Assembly: GCA_963803125.1 (NCBI GenBank)
Contig: CAWDLR010000003.1
Location: 372,001-436,000, forward strand
Direction of reading: 5' to 3'
Source of the DNA: G963675935 sp963803125
GTDB lineage: Bacteria; Planctomycetota; Planctomycetia; Pirellulales; Thermoguttaceae
Length of the DNA: 64,000 bases
Both the position numbers and the translations under genes were made by a program. The notes below the pieces were generated by a model. That model worked only from the letters and a program-made list of their open reading frames with translations, searched no databases and was not told where the DNA came from. The stretch's first letter is position 1. Every line of letters begins with the position of its first letter. Positions 34,362 through 42,832 of this stretch are shown here, one piece after another.

Positions 34362-37300
34362 CTAACGGGAAGTCTGGCCCGGTAACGCGTGAACTTCACG
34401 ACTCAGCCTGCCAGGCGCCGGTGACTGTGCTGTCTTTTCGTTCGCCGTCAACAGTTTTTTGGCCATATCGAGGAGTTGGCGATCTGCCGCCTCCATCTCC
34501 TTGGGATCGGCGCACCGCAGCATTTCCGGACTGGTTGCCCAGGCGACTTTTTTCACGGAAATGGGCGGCTTTCCACCCCGCTTCCGCCACCACTGCCGCC
34601 AGGCGTCCACGTCGCGGCCGAAGTTCTCGCCGGTCAGCCGCACCAGCGAAATCTGCGCCCAGAAGCGCGTATCGCGGTCGTAGTGGTAAGTCAGGTGGAC
34701 CAACCGGGGAACCACGCTCGAATCGCCGATGACGCCCAAGGCGTGGCAGGCGAACGCGCGGTCGGCGTCGTCCTTCTCCTTCCGATCGGTTGCTATTTGC
34801 CGGATGCCGGGCGCCGCCTTCTTGCTGTGCATCGCGGCCAAGGCGTAGATGGCCAGCATCCGCGCGCTCTCCTTATCGCTGCTGAGTTGCTTGAGCCATC
34901 GCTGTTCATCGCCCTTTTGTTTGGGATCCAGTTCTTGCCACTGTGCCGCTTGCAGAAAGCCCTGGATGTTCACTTCGCTCAGGTCGCGAAACATGCGTTG
35001 GGTCTCGTTGAGCTTGGCGTCCCGCGGAAACTCGCTGCCCCGCTCCCTGGCTTTTTCCAGCAGCCGGCGACCAGCCTCTTCTTGGTTGGCCGGATCCGTC
35101 AGTCCTTGCTGAAAGCCTTTCAAATAGTCTTGGCTCAGTTCGCAGAGCACTTCCTGCTGCGGGGTGTGCCGGGTTTCCGCGGTCTGCGGGCCTTGCGGGG
35201 CTCGCGACTGGGACGTCGCCTCCTTGAGGGAGTCCTGGAAGAAGCTCGCCGGCAAGGTGCCCTGCCAGACAAAGCTCCGATCGTGTACCGCGAGTTGAAA
35301 CGACCTGACAGCTCTGGCCATGTCCGGGTGCACACCGGCCTCGGAGAGGGCAGCGTTGGTGGTGGCTTTGGTAATCACCGCGATTAGACCGCGGATTTGG
35401 TAGGCGATACCAGCGTCGGCGCAAGGGATGGAAAGACAAAAGTGAGCGTCCTTGCCCGCATCCATGTCGGCCTTGAACCGGATGCTCTCGATCCCGTCGC
35501 GGACGTCGTCGGGCAGGAGGCCGTGTATCGACGTCTTCATATCGTCGAAGATGCTCGCCGGCAACGTGCCCTGCATCACAAAGCGTCGATCTTGCACCGC
35601 GAATCGCAGGGACTTCCCGGCTTCCTTCATGGACGGCAACACAAAGACGCCCTGGGAGCCCACGACTTTGCAAAACGTCTCACAGAGGCCGCGGACCTCG
35701 CAGGCGACGTTGGCGTCGACGCTACGCACGGCAAAGCGAAAGTGTAGGTCCTTGCCGGGAACCATGTCGGTTTCGACCGAAATGGCCTTGACCCCGTCGC
35801 ACACTTCGTCGGGCAGAAAGCTGCGCACCGTGTAGCCGGCCGCCGGCGGCTTGAAGTCGTCTTCGAAGAAGCTCGTTGGCAGTCTGCCCCGCAGCACAAA
35901 GCACCGATCGTGTACCGCGAAATGGAGAGATTTTGCAGCGTCGGCGCACTGCGGATTCCCGGCGATCGCGACTTTGACAAACGTCGCGCATAAACCGCGG
36001 ACCTGGTAGGCGACGCCGGCGTCCGCGCAGGGGACGGAAAGACGAAAGCCAACTTCCTTAGCCGAGACCGCGTCGGCTTCGAGCAGAATGGGGTCGATCC
36101 CATTGCAGAGGTCGTCGGGGAGGAAGGCCCGCGCCGGATCGCCGGCCGCGGGCGGCGCAATCATCAGTCCGATTGCGTGCGACCGATCCAGCCGGGCCCA
36201 ACTTGCGGCCAGTTTGCCGGACAGTTGCAGCGGCGCGCCGCGAACGAGGACCGCGCGGAGCAGCTTGGCCGATCCGACCACGAGCGTCCGCTTCGCCGGC
36301 AGGCAGAAGGCAACGGGCTCTTTCGACCGCTGCGCGTACAGCGTTACTCCACCGATCGTCTCTTCATGCCAGGCAGATTTCCCCAGACTTTTTTCGACCT
36401 GTTCCTTTGCTTCCAGTGCGGTCACTCGCTTTGCGACAACAATCGCCGCTACAGCGTGTGAAACGTGACGGAATTGAAAATCCAAATCAGGATCGGAGGG
36501 GCTTGGCCATACCGGCGAACCAAACGTAATGCGGTCGATGTCCTCGGTTCTCACTCCGAAGCCCTGACCGACGAGTCTCTTCAGCCAGGCCGGGTTCGTC
36601 TTGCGCAGCTCGGCCACGTCGGCCCACATTAGTATTTCGCAGCCGTTGGGCATGTAGCGCAGCGCAGCGGCGGAAGCGGGCGCGGTTTTCGGTTCGTCGG
36701 ACCGGTCGCCGAGCGGCTTCCCGGCTGAGGCGGCCCCGGCCGGCGCCGCAACGGCCGGCTCCTTGGCGACGAGATCCAAACGCACCAGGCATACCAATGC
36801 CAGGCCCAATGCGACTGCGAGAATCGTGGTCTTCTTCATGATCGAGTCTTCCTTGACTTGGGGATTGAGTAGACGTTGAACGCGAAGCGAAAGGCCGCGG
36901 CCCGGGGCGGCGGCGTGAAACGACAGACGCGGCCCGCAGGCGGCGTCCAATTGGAGCAGCGCCGCGGCGTAGGCGCGGCATCCCTCGAAATCGGCTCCCT
37001 TGGCGGCCTCGTCGCACGCCCATTCCGCCGCCTCGTCGAAGCGGCGCACGGCCAGCCATGCCAACGGATTGAACCAGTGCGGCAGCATCAGCAGGCGGAC
37101 GAGGATCGACTTCAGCAGATCGCCCCGCCGCAGATGCGCCAGTTCGTGCCGCAAGATGCTCCGCCGGCCGGCCGGCGCAAGTCGCCGCCACAGCCCGGCC
37201 GGAACCACCAACCGATAACTTTGCGGCGTAAGGCAAAGCAGCGGGCCGACATTCGCCGTGACCCAAAGCGGCACGCCAGCTCGAACGTGATGTTGTGCGA

Positions 37301-37931
37301 GCATATCGTCCCATTCCCGCGTCCACGCTTCTTCCGCGGGGCGTGTTGTGTGCAGGCATCGCAGGAATCGCAGATAACTGATGATTGACGCGCCGGCCAG
37401 AAAGAGCATTCCGGCGGCCCAGCCGCCCATGATCGCCACAGCCCAGTCCCGGCGGACGATCGCTATCCAGCTTTCGGCTGCTTGCGGCTCAACGGGCCGT
37501 GGAGCGTCAACGACGGCAATCTCTCGATGCAAGATTGCAGGACGAGGCGACACCGCATGATGACGTGCTGCGGCACGGTCCTCTCGCGCCATCCGGAGCG
37601 GCAGCGGCGTGGGCGTCATTCTTGCCAATGGAGCCGGCATTGTTGGTCCAGCATTGCTACGGGGGATGGCCCCGCCTTCGTTGGCCCGAAGACTGGGCCG
37701 GTCTTGCGAAGCGGCCTGTGTTAAGACGGCCGGCTCGTAATACGGAATGACTACCGGCAGACGCCACCAGAACCAACCCTGCAAGAGCACCAAGAGCCAA
37801 GCGGCGCGATGAATCCGCGACGAGCCGGGGCGAGCGAACTTGATCAGCAGTCGCACGGCCATCGCTGCCGCCGCCAGAAAAAGGCTCGTCCGCAGCAACG
37901 CCGCCAACAGATCAACAGCCATTCCGTTCAT
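34362..37931 (-). CDS. BlaR1-like M56 metallopeptidase with repeat-rich C-terminal extension
   Basis: This 1189-residue protein is far longer than BlaR1 (about 600). The N-terminus has membrane helices (10-30, 42-63, 165-190) and the M56 zinc motif HELAH at 262-266, with a downstream EWACDEAA ligand. Another hydrophobic segment (TTILAVALGLALVCLV) lies near residue 370. Beyond it are three repeats of about 95 residues, each beginning LPDxxxxGI/V and ending LPxSFFxD (roughly 36120-35240). A HEAT-like C-terminus follows (ARMLAIYALAAMHSKKAAPG). It starts 4 nt inside the BlaI-type gene. It should sense a signal and cleave the repressor. No beta-lactamase gene is nearby. Confidence 0.85.
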   Translation of the reverse strand: MNGMAVDLLAALLRTSLFLAAAAMAVRLLIKFARPGSSRIHRAAWLLVLLQGWFWWRLPVVIPYYEPAVLTQAASQDRPSLRANEGGAIPRSNAGPTMPAPLARMTPTPLPLRMAREDRAAARHHAVSPRPAILHREIAVVDAPRPVEPQAAESWIAIVRRDWAVAIMGGWAAGMLFLAGASIISYLRFLRCLHTTRPAEEAWTREWDDMLAQHHVRAGVPLWVTANVGPLLCLTPQSYRLVVPAGLWRRLAPAGRRSILRHELAHLRRGDLLKSILVRLLMLPHWFNPLAWLAVRRFDEAAEWACDEAAKGADFEGCRAYAAALLQLDAACGPRLSFHAAAPGRGLSLRVQRLLNPQVKEDSIMKKTTILAVALGLALVCLVRLDLVAKEPAVAAPAGAASAGKPLGDRSDEPKTAPASAAALRYMPNGCEILMWADVAELRKTNPAWLKRLVGQGFGVRTEDIDRITFGSPVWPSPSDPDLDFQFRHVSHAVAAIVVAKRVTALEAKEQVEKSLGKSAWHEETIGGVTLYAQRSKEPVAFCLPAKRTLVVGSAKLLRAVLVRGAPLQLSGKLAASWARLDRSHAIGLMIAPPAAGDPARAFLPDDLCNGIDPILLEADAVSAKEVGFRLSVPCADAGVAYQVRGLCATFVKVAIAGNPQCADAAKSLHFAVHDRCFVLRGRLPTSFFEDDFKPPAAGYTVRSFLPDEVCDGVKAISVETDMVPGKDLHFRFAVRSVDANVACEVRGLCETFCKVVGSQGVFVLPSMKEAGKSLRFAVQDRRFVMQGTLPASIFDDMKTSIHGLLPDDVRDGIESIRFKADMDAGKDAHFCLSIPCADAGIAYQIRGLIAVITKATTNAALSEAGVHPDMARAVRSFQLAVHDRSFVWQGTLPASFFQDSLKEATSQSRAPQGPQTAETRHTPQQEVLCELSQDYLKGFQQGLTDPANQEEAGRRLLEKARERGSEFPRDAKLNETQRMFRDLSEVNIQGFLQAAQWQELDPKQKGDEQRWLKQLSSDKESARMLAIYALAAMHSKKAAPGIRQIATDRKEKDDADRAFACHALGVIGDSSVVPRLVHLTYHYDRDTRFWAQISLVRLTGENFGRDVDAWRQWWRKRGGKPPISVKKVAWATSPEMLRCADPKEMEAADRQLLDMAKKLLTANEKTAQSPAPGRLSREVHALPGQTSR

Positions 37932-38338
37932 GGAGCGTCTCCCTGCGGTTTGGGAGGAATGCCATGCTGCTCCGAATCGGAGATCAGTTTCCTCAGGGCG
38001 AGGATTTCTTCGGTGGCAAAGACACGACCTTTCATCAAATAGGCCACCAACGGGACGATGCTGCCGCCGCTAACCCGCTCCAGCAGAAGATTCAGATGGC
38101 CGGCGCTCACGTCCTCCGCGGCGACCGCCGCCCGATATCTGGCAGGCCGCTGCGCGGTGCGGGTGACGACACCCTTCTCCACCATACGATTCAGCCGGGT
38201 CTGAACCGTGGTATACCCGATCGTCCGCCGCAGCCCGCGCTGCGCTTCGGAGAGGGTGACTGGGCCGTCCCTCCAGAGCATCTCGAGCAGCTCCAGTTCG
38301 CCGGCCGATAGGCGCCGTGATTTCCCCCGCTTGGCCAT
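37928..38338 (-). CDS. BlaI/MecI/CopY-family repressor
   Basis: This 136-residue winged-helix repressor starts at the ATG at 38338 (MAKRGKSRRLSAGELELLEM). The LWRDGPVTLSEAQRGLRRTIGYTTVQT core (cut here to LSEAQRGL and GYTTVQTRLNRMVEKGVV) is the DNA-binding part. The C-terminal half is the dimer and cleavage region. Its last codons overlap the BlaR1-like gene by 4 nt, giving translational coupling. Upstream, two dyads at 38353-38394 look like its operator, so the pair is probably autoregulated and induced by proteolysis. Confidence 0.92.
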   Translation of the reverse strand: MAKRGKSRRLSAGELELLEMLWRDGPVTLSEAQRGLRRTIGYTTVQTRLNRMVEKGVVTRTAQRPARYRAAVAAEDVSAGHLNLLLERVSGGSIVPLVAYLMKGRVFATEEILALRKLISDSEQHGIPPKPQGDAP

Positions 38339-38352
38339 CGCGCACTCCCATT

Positions 38353-38394
38353 ACTACAATTGTCGTGAGCGGATTATTATGACTTATGTCGTAG
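38353..38394. promoter_or_regulatory. Two operator-like dyads upstream of the BlaI-type gene
   Basis: ACTACAATTGTCGT (38353-38366) is a near-perfect dyad, and ATGACTTATGTCGTAG (38379-38394) is a weaker, related one. Both contain the ACnACA...TGTnGT half-sites seen in BlaI/MecI-type operators. Their centres are 26-27 bp apart. Confidence 0.6.
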
Positions 38395-38614
38395 TCGTCA
38401 AGATGAGTTTGCAGGAAAAGCACCAGATCAAGACGGCTTCTGGAAAGCCTTGGTTTTCTGCAATCGCTGATTGCGCCCCGCCGAAATGGCAATTCTCCAA
38501 GCCTCACGCTCCTAGGTCGCCACCTTGCAATTCAGAGTGCTGGAAGACCGTCGGAAATGCTATATTCGACGTCGTCGATCCGCATTCGGGGGCCCGGCAA
38601 GAGATGCCCGGCGG

Positions 38615-39091
38615 CTACAGCGGGACTTCCGTCACTTCCAGCGACGGCAGTTCGACGACGGCCAGTGACGGAGAAGAGGTGCGCGACACGGCGCCGGGAT
38701 TGAGCACTAAGGTCGAGCCCTCGCGGCTGCGGGAGAAGACGTGGGTGTGGCCGTGACAGATCAGGTCCCATTGGCCCGACTGCACGGTGTGCCGCAATAG
38801 TTGCACGTCGTGGCCATGCAAAAGGGCCACGCGGCGTCCTTCGATCTCCAGCCCGCCGAGGCGGTCGTGGAGCGTGTGTGCCGGATCGATGATCGCCACG
38901 CGCAAACCATCCGCGTCGTCGATGTTGCCGGCAACCAAGTGGAGCTTTCGGCCATCGAACAGCGGCAGCACTTCACGCCCCACGTCGCCACAGTGGAGGA
39001 TCAGCTCGACCTGAAAAGTGTCGAGAACTCGGATCGCATGTCGGGTCAAGGAGACGTTGCCGTGGGTGTCGCTAATCACGCCGATCTTCAT
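38615..39091 (-). CDS. YfcE/MJ0936-type metallophosphodiesterase
   Basis: This 158-residue protein starts at the ATG at 39091 (MKIGVISDTHGN). The calcineurin-like metal site is complete: SDTHG (8-12), HCGDVG, AGNID, LLHGH and GHTH. The small size fits YfcE-type phosphodiesterases with two divalent metals. The natural substrate of this group is uncertain. It is cytoplasmic and divergent from the acyltransferase gene. Confidence 0.92.
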   Translation of the reverse strand: MKIGVISDTHGNVSLTRHAIRVLDTFQVELILHCGDVGREVLPLFDGRKLHLVAGNIDDADGLRVAIIDPAHTLHDRLGGLEIEGRRVALLHGHDVQLLRHTVQSGQWDLICHGHTHVFSRSREGSTLVLNPGAVSRTSSPSLAVVELPSLEVTEVPL

Positions 39092-39187
39092 CATCCGATT
39101 CCAGAGTTGCCGATTCGGGGTTGCGGGGCTCGCGAGAAGGGTTGCGGGAGGATAGGATTGTCGCTGCTGCCTCCAGGAGAATTATGC

Positions 39188-39961
39188 ATGTTATCGGCCG
39201 CCGTGAGCGACATCCTTGCAATTTGCGTGCTGGCAGCGCTGGGCTTGTCTGGGGCAGGTTGGGTAGTAGCGAGTCTGCGGCGGTCGCCGTTTTCGCCGGC
39301 ACAATCTGTCATTTACGCCATAGTTTACGCAATTGCTCGCGTTTTGTGGAGGGCCGCCGTCCCCGGCCGCTTTCCGATCTCCCCCGACCAAGGCGCGGTT
39401 ATCGTCTGCAATCATCGCAGTTCGCTGGACCCCTCTTTCATCGCGTTGACGGTGCCCCGCGTGGTCCACTGGCTAGTGGCTCGTGAATACTGCGAGTTCT
39501 TTCTGTTCCGCGGGCTTCTTCGACTCTGCGGCTCGATCCCAACCAATCGCGGCGGGATCGACACTGCCGCCACGAAGGCGGCGATTAGGATCGTGGAAGA
39601 GGGGGGCCTGGTAGGGCTCTTTCCCGAGGGGCGAATCAATCGGACCGAGCAAACGTTGTTGCCCGGACATCCCGGCGCGGCGCTGATCGCGCTCAGGGCC
39701 CGTGCGCCGGTCGTCCCCTGCTACATCCACGGCGCACCCTACGACGGCACGCCGCTTGGATGCTTGTTGATGCCCGCCGCCGTGCGGCTGAAAATCGGCG
39801 AACCGATCGATCTGTCGCCGTATTTTGAACGTGGGGGCGACCGAGAACTGCTCGATGAACTGACTCTCCGCTTTCTCAAAGCGATCGCCGAGCTGGCGGG
39901 TGATGACGACTTCGCGCCGCAGTTGGCAGGCCGAAACTCGAAGCCCCCGCTAGAATCCTGA
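39188..39961 (+). CDS. 1-acyl-glycerol-3-phosphate acyltransferase (PlsC-like)
   Basis: This 257-residue protein starts at the ATG at 39188, with CAGGAGAATTATGC upstream. An N-terminal membrane helix (8-28) precedes the acyltransferase domain. The catalytic NHRSSLD motif is at 75-81 (His76, Asp81) and the substrate-binding motif GLFPEGRINRT near 150. A PCYIHGAPYDG strand follows. It transfers an acyl chain to a lysophospholipid in membrane lipid synthesis. A perfect palindrome starts 2 nt after the stop and could end transcription. Confidence 0.9.
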   Translation: MLSAAVSDILAICVLAALGLSGAGWVVASLRRSPFSPAQSVIYAIVYAIARVLWRAAVPGRFPISPDQGAVIVCNHRSSLDPSFIALTVPRVVHWLVAREYCEFFLFRGLLRLCGSIPTNRGGIDTAATKAAIRIVEEGGLVGLFPEGRINRTEQTLLPGHPGAALIALRARAPVVPCYIHGAPYDGTPLGCLLMPAAVRLKIGEPIDLSPYFERGGDRELLDELTLRFLKAIAELAGDDDFAPQLAGRNSKPPLES

Positions 39962-39962
39962 T

Positions 39963-40040
39963 GTTGTAGGAGGCGACTCCTGTCGCCGATTGGCGGGAGA
40001 AAAAAGCACAGTTTCGGCGACAGGAGTCGCCTCCTACAAC
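39963..40040. repeat. Palindromic element, GTAGGAGGCGACTCC family
   Basis: Perfect 27-bp arms (GTTGTAGGAGGCGACTCCTG and on; mirror at 40014-40040) surround a 24-nt loop between two convergent genes. The same core forms the middle of the insertion at 43187-43306. Confidence 0.92.
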
Positions 40041-40055
40041 ACCGCATTTGGGGCC

Positions 40056-40628
40056 TTACGGGCAGAACTGCTGGCACCAGAAGATCACGCCGTCCGCAGT
40101 GTGATAGGCGGCCACGCCGATCCGTCGATGGGCCGGATTCAGGATGTTGGCGCGATGGCCCGAGGAACCCATCCAGGACTGCACCGCTTCGCTGCTGTGC
40201 GTCTGGCCCATCGCGATGTTCTCGGCCAACATCCGGCGGGTGTGGACCAGGACGCCGCTGCGCGTCATCCAGGCAGCCTGTTCTCGCGCGGTGGCCATCA
40301 ACTCCTTGTCGACCTCCAGCGGCGACAGTCCGTAGCGGACACGCTCCTGGTTGGTGTAGGAGACGATATTCGCTTCCACGTCGGACAGCGGCACGCCGTT
40401 GACGACTCTCTCCGTGGTTTCGGCCGCAGACGGCGACTTTGTGCGGGTCTTCCGACCGACCCTGCGGGCAGATTTCTTCTCCCCTTTCGGCCTGGCATCT
40501 TTCTCAGTCTTCGCTTTGGCGTTCTTCTCGATTTTTTGTGCCGGCCGCGGTTGCGGTTTCGCTTCCGGCGTCTGGGATTCTCCCAGCACGAGCGCCGACG
40601 CGCAGAGCAACATCTTGACGATCAACAT
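40056..40628 (-). CDS. Secreted CAP-domain (SCP/PR1-like) protein
   Basis: This 190-residue protein starts at the ATG at 40628 after CTGAGGAGAATCGAG. A signal peptide (MLIVKMLLCASALVLGES) leads into a Lys/Arg-rich linker (residues 25-70). The CAP domain follows: VSYTNQERVRYGLSPLEVD, AAWMTRSGVLVHTRRMLAEN and VQSWMGSSGHRANILNPAHR, with the conserved His/Glu cavity residues. The bacterial YkwD-like members act outside the cytoplasm and their activity is unknown. The longer frame upstream to 40832 lacks a signal peptide and is rejected. Confidence 0.9.
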   Translation of the reverse strand: MLIVKMLLCASALVLGESQTPEAKPQPRPAQKIEKNAKAKTEKDARPKGEKKSARRVGRKTRTKSPSAAETTERVVNGVPLSDVEANIVSYTNQERVRYGLSPLEVDKELMATAREQAAWMTRSGVLVHTRRMLAENIAMGQTHSSEAVQSWMGSSGHRANILNPAHRRIGVAAYHTADGVIFWCQQFCP

Positions 40629-40861
40629 CTCGATTCTCCTCAGTCTTAGTCCGCCCCGATCTATGAAAGCGCCTCTTGCGGCAAGCTGGGCATCCTGCGG
40701 AGACTCTGTGGGCGAGAATCGTGTGTCGAGAGCATACCAAAGGGTATGGAGTCTGCAAGAGTCGCAGCCCGATAGTGGGGTCAGAATATTTTCTCGATTT
40801 TTCAGGGACCGATTTGGTTCTGTGGGGACCAATGCGGGACGTTATCGGCCGCGGAATCGCG

Positions 40862-42538
40862 CTAGACGGCTCTGTGAAGCAGTCCCGACAAGAACTCGCG
40901 CAAGATCGGCTCGGGATAGAGGCAGAACGCATACTCGCGCCACGCCAAGACGCTTTCGCCTTGCAGGCTTTGCGACGCTTCCGCCAATTGTACGGCAACT
41001 CGTTCTCGGCGGTCGGCGAGCCACGGTTGTAGGGCGGCATTGATGCGGCGAATCGCTTGGCAACGTTGCCGCGCGTTTTGCACAGTCTGCGGCGTCGCAA
41101 TCCATCGCCGCTTCTCGGCAATCAGGCTCTCGATGTGGGGCAGACATTCCTGTCTGCCTCTCGAGACCGCGCCGACGCGGCAGACAGGAATGTCTGCCCC
41201 ACCGCCGCCGCCCAGAAATCGTTCGGGCTGGTAGGTCATGGCTCGCAGTTCGTGTTGAATCGCGCGGACGTCGTCCGAGGTGACGCCGCGGCGGGGGATG
41301 GGCAGGTGCAGCGTGGCCGAGACGACGAGAAAACGCGGAGCGGGTAGACCGAAGAATCGCTCGATGAGCCGATCGGTCACGCAATCGTATTTGGCGCCGC
41401 CGATGCCGTGGATGAACAGATCGCCCAGGGCCAGGCGAGCCCAGAGCGTGGTGATCATCGCCCGCGGACGGATGCGGACGCCGCCGCGCTGCAACTCGGT
41501 CAATTGATCGACGGCTTTGGCGGCGTCGCTCTCCGGCGACAACGACAGCCGGGCCTGCCACGATTGCCGATCGGAGAGGAGCGTTTCATCGGCCGTGGCC
41601 TGAATGAAGAGCCGACGGCGGCGCGGGTCGGCGGCGCTCCATACCCAAAACGGGGCTTCCTCCCACGCACCCTCTTCGATCAGGTCGGGCGCGGGATGGT
41701 GGCGGCTCCGCAGGCGATGCCGCTGCCGATACTCGTGCAGCGATTCGTTGTACGTCTTGCGGAACTCCGGCAGCGAGACGAGCAGGTGCGCGACGAACCA
41801 CTGAAATGCCTCGCCGCGGCAGATCCAACTCTGCGGCACTTCCAGCGTCTGCAAACCCCACGATGCTTCCAACTGATGCCGCGCCTGCGCCAGACACGCC
41901 CCGAGGTTGTCGCACTCGCGCGAGCGGGCCACCACCATCGGCCAATACTGCCGAAGCAGCGGATCGGCCGCAAACGGCGACATCTGTTCGATGGCGCGGC
42001 GGCCGAACGAGGCGAACAGTTCCCGGTCTTCGATCCTTCGCTCCTCGTAAGGGATGCCGGCATCGGGCGAGTCGAACGGCACCTGTACGAAACGTGGCCG
42101 ATCGACCGATCCGCCGGGCACGCGCACCGCGGCGTCGGAGAGGGTGTCGCCGTCGATAAGCAAGTTGATTGCCGTCGCCCCGTCGCGTCGGGCCACCTCG
42201 CCCAGCACGAAGTTCTTGAACCACACGCCCGGATGAAACATCTGCGGCTGATGGCCGGCCAGATAGATCAGGCCGTTGGGATCGGGCGGCTCTGCCGACA
42301 CGTTTCGATACTTGCGCGTCCATCGCCGCGCCGCCGCAAGCAGTTCCGCCCGCGCTTGAAGCGCGATATCGGACAGCCAGCGGCCGTGCAGGTCGTAACC
42401 GTGCAGCCGGTCGCGCTCGTGCAGATTCTCAGCGACGAGTTCCCCCACCTCTTCCAACGGGGGTTCGATGAGCGCCGTCCGGTCTTCCCGCGGCGCCCGC
42501 AACCGGCCGTAATCAACTTGGATCTGCGTCGAGAACAT
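40862..42538 (-). CDS. Conserved hypothetical protein with in-frame palindrome insert
   Basis: This 558-residue protein starts at the ATG at 42538 (MFSTQIQVDYGRLRAPRED). Notable motifs are LIYLAGHQPQMFHPGVWFKN (near 105), INLLIDGDTLSDAAVRVPGG and FIHGIGGAKYDCVTDRLIE. The GHQPQxFHPGVW block weakly recalls the GQQ..LLGGP nucleotide-like site of BshC, but overall similarity is too faint to name it. Around residue 450 a peptide ADIPVCRVGAVSRGRQECLP is encoded by a 68-bp palindrome (41133-41200) and is probably acquired. It is cytoplasmic, with no signal peptide. Confidence 0.7.
   Translation of the reverse strand: MFSTQIQVDYGRLRAPREDRTALIEPPLEEVGELVAENLHERDRLHGYDLHGRWLSDIALQARAELLAAARRWTRKYRNVSAEPPDPNGLIYLAGHQPQMFHPGVWFKNFVLGEVARRDGATAINLLIDGDTLSDAAVRVPGGSVDRPRFVQVPFDSPDAGIPYEERRIEDRELFASFGRRAIEQMSPFAADPLLRQYWPMVVARSRECDNLGACLAQARHQLEASWGLQTLEVPQSWICRGEAFQWFVAHLLVSLPEFRKTYNESLHEYRQRHRLRSRHHPAPDLIEEGAWEEAPFWVWSAADPRRRRLFIQATADETLLSDRQSWQARLSLSPESDAAKAVDQLTELQRGGVRIRPRAMITTLWARLALGDLFIHGIGGAKYDCVTDRLIERFFGLPAPRFLVVSATLHLPIPRRGVTSDDVRAIQHELRAMTYQPERFLGGGGGADIPVCRVGAVSRGRQECLPHIESLIAEKRRWIATPQTVQNARQRCQAIRRINAALQPWLADRRERVAVQLAEASQSLQGESVLAWREYAFCLYPEPILREFLSGLLHRAV
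41133..41200. repeat. Palindromic repeat, GGGCAGACATT family, inside a gene
   Basis: Perfect 24-bp arms (GTGGGGCAGACATTCCTGTC and on) face each other around a 20-nt spacer. The host frame stays open through it. An intergenic relative lies at 4631-4695. Confidence 0.92.
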
Positions 42539-42649
42539 ACTTTCACGCCACACTGGATTATAGAACACCGTGCAAGCCTGGCGAGACGGGGAGAATGCCT
42601 CTCCAGAAGCACTCGCTACACGGGGTCGTGCGGCGTGTTCCGCGGCGAC

Positions 42650-42832
42650 TCATCCGTCGCGCGGGGTGGCGCGATTGAGCGGCGTGGGACGGCGCGGCGG
42701 GAAGGAGACTATCTTCCGCCCGCTTGCCTGTTCTTTGGCCTTGAGATCACGGTGCATAGCATCGAGATCATAGCCGAACCGCTTGGCGTAAGCTTCCCGA
42801 ATCTCGCGTACCTCTTTGACAACGCTATCCAT
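42650..42832 (-). CDS. Small antitoxin-like protein paired with a PIN toxin
   Basis: This 60-residue protein starts at the ATG at 42832 (MDSVVKEVREIREAYAKRFG), which overlaps the toxin stop by 8 nt. It continues YDLDAMHRDLKAKEQASGRK and ends in a basic Pro/Arg tail. Proteins beginning VVxEVRxxREAYAKxFxYDL commonly accompany PIN toxins in planctomycetes and cyanobacteria, as I recall. The overlap and order fit a toxin-antitoxin pair, with the toxin gene first. Confidence 0.7.
   Translation of the reverse strand: MDSVVKEVREIREAYAKRFGYDLDAMHRDLKAKEQASGRKIVSFPPRRPTPLNRATPRDG

Noticed and set aside
40862..42538. Identification of the hypothetical protein as BshC
   Set aside because: Only one short block recalls BshC. 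The length and the rest do not align well enough by eye to name it.
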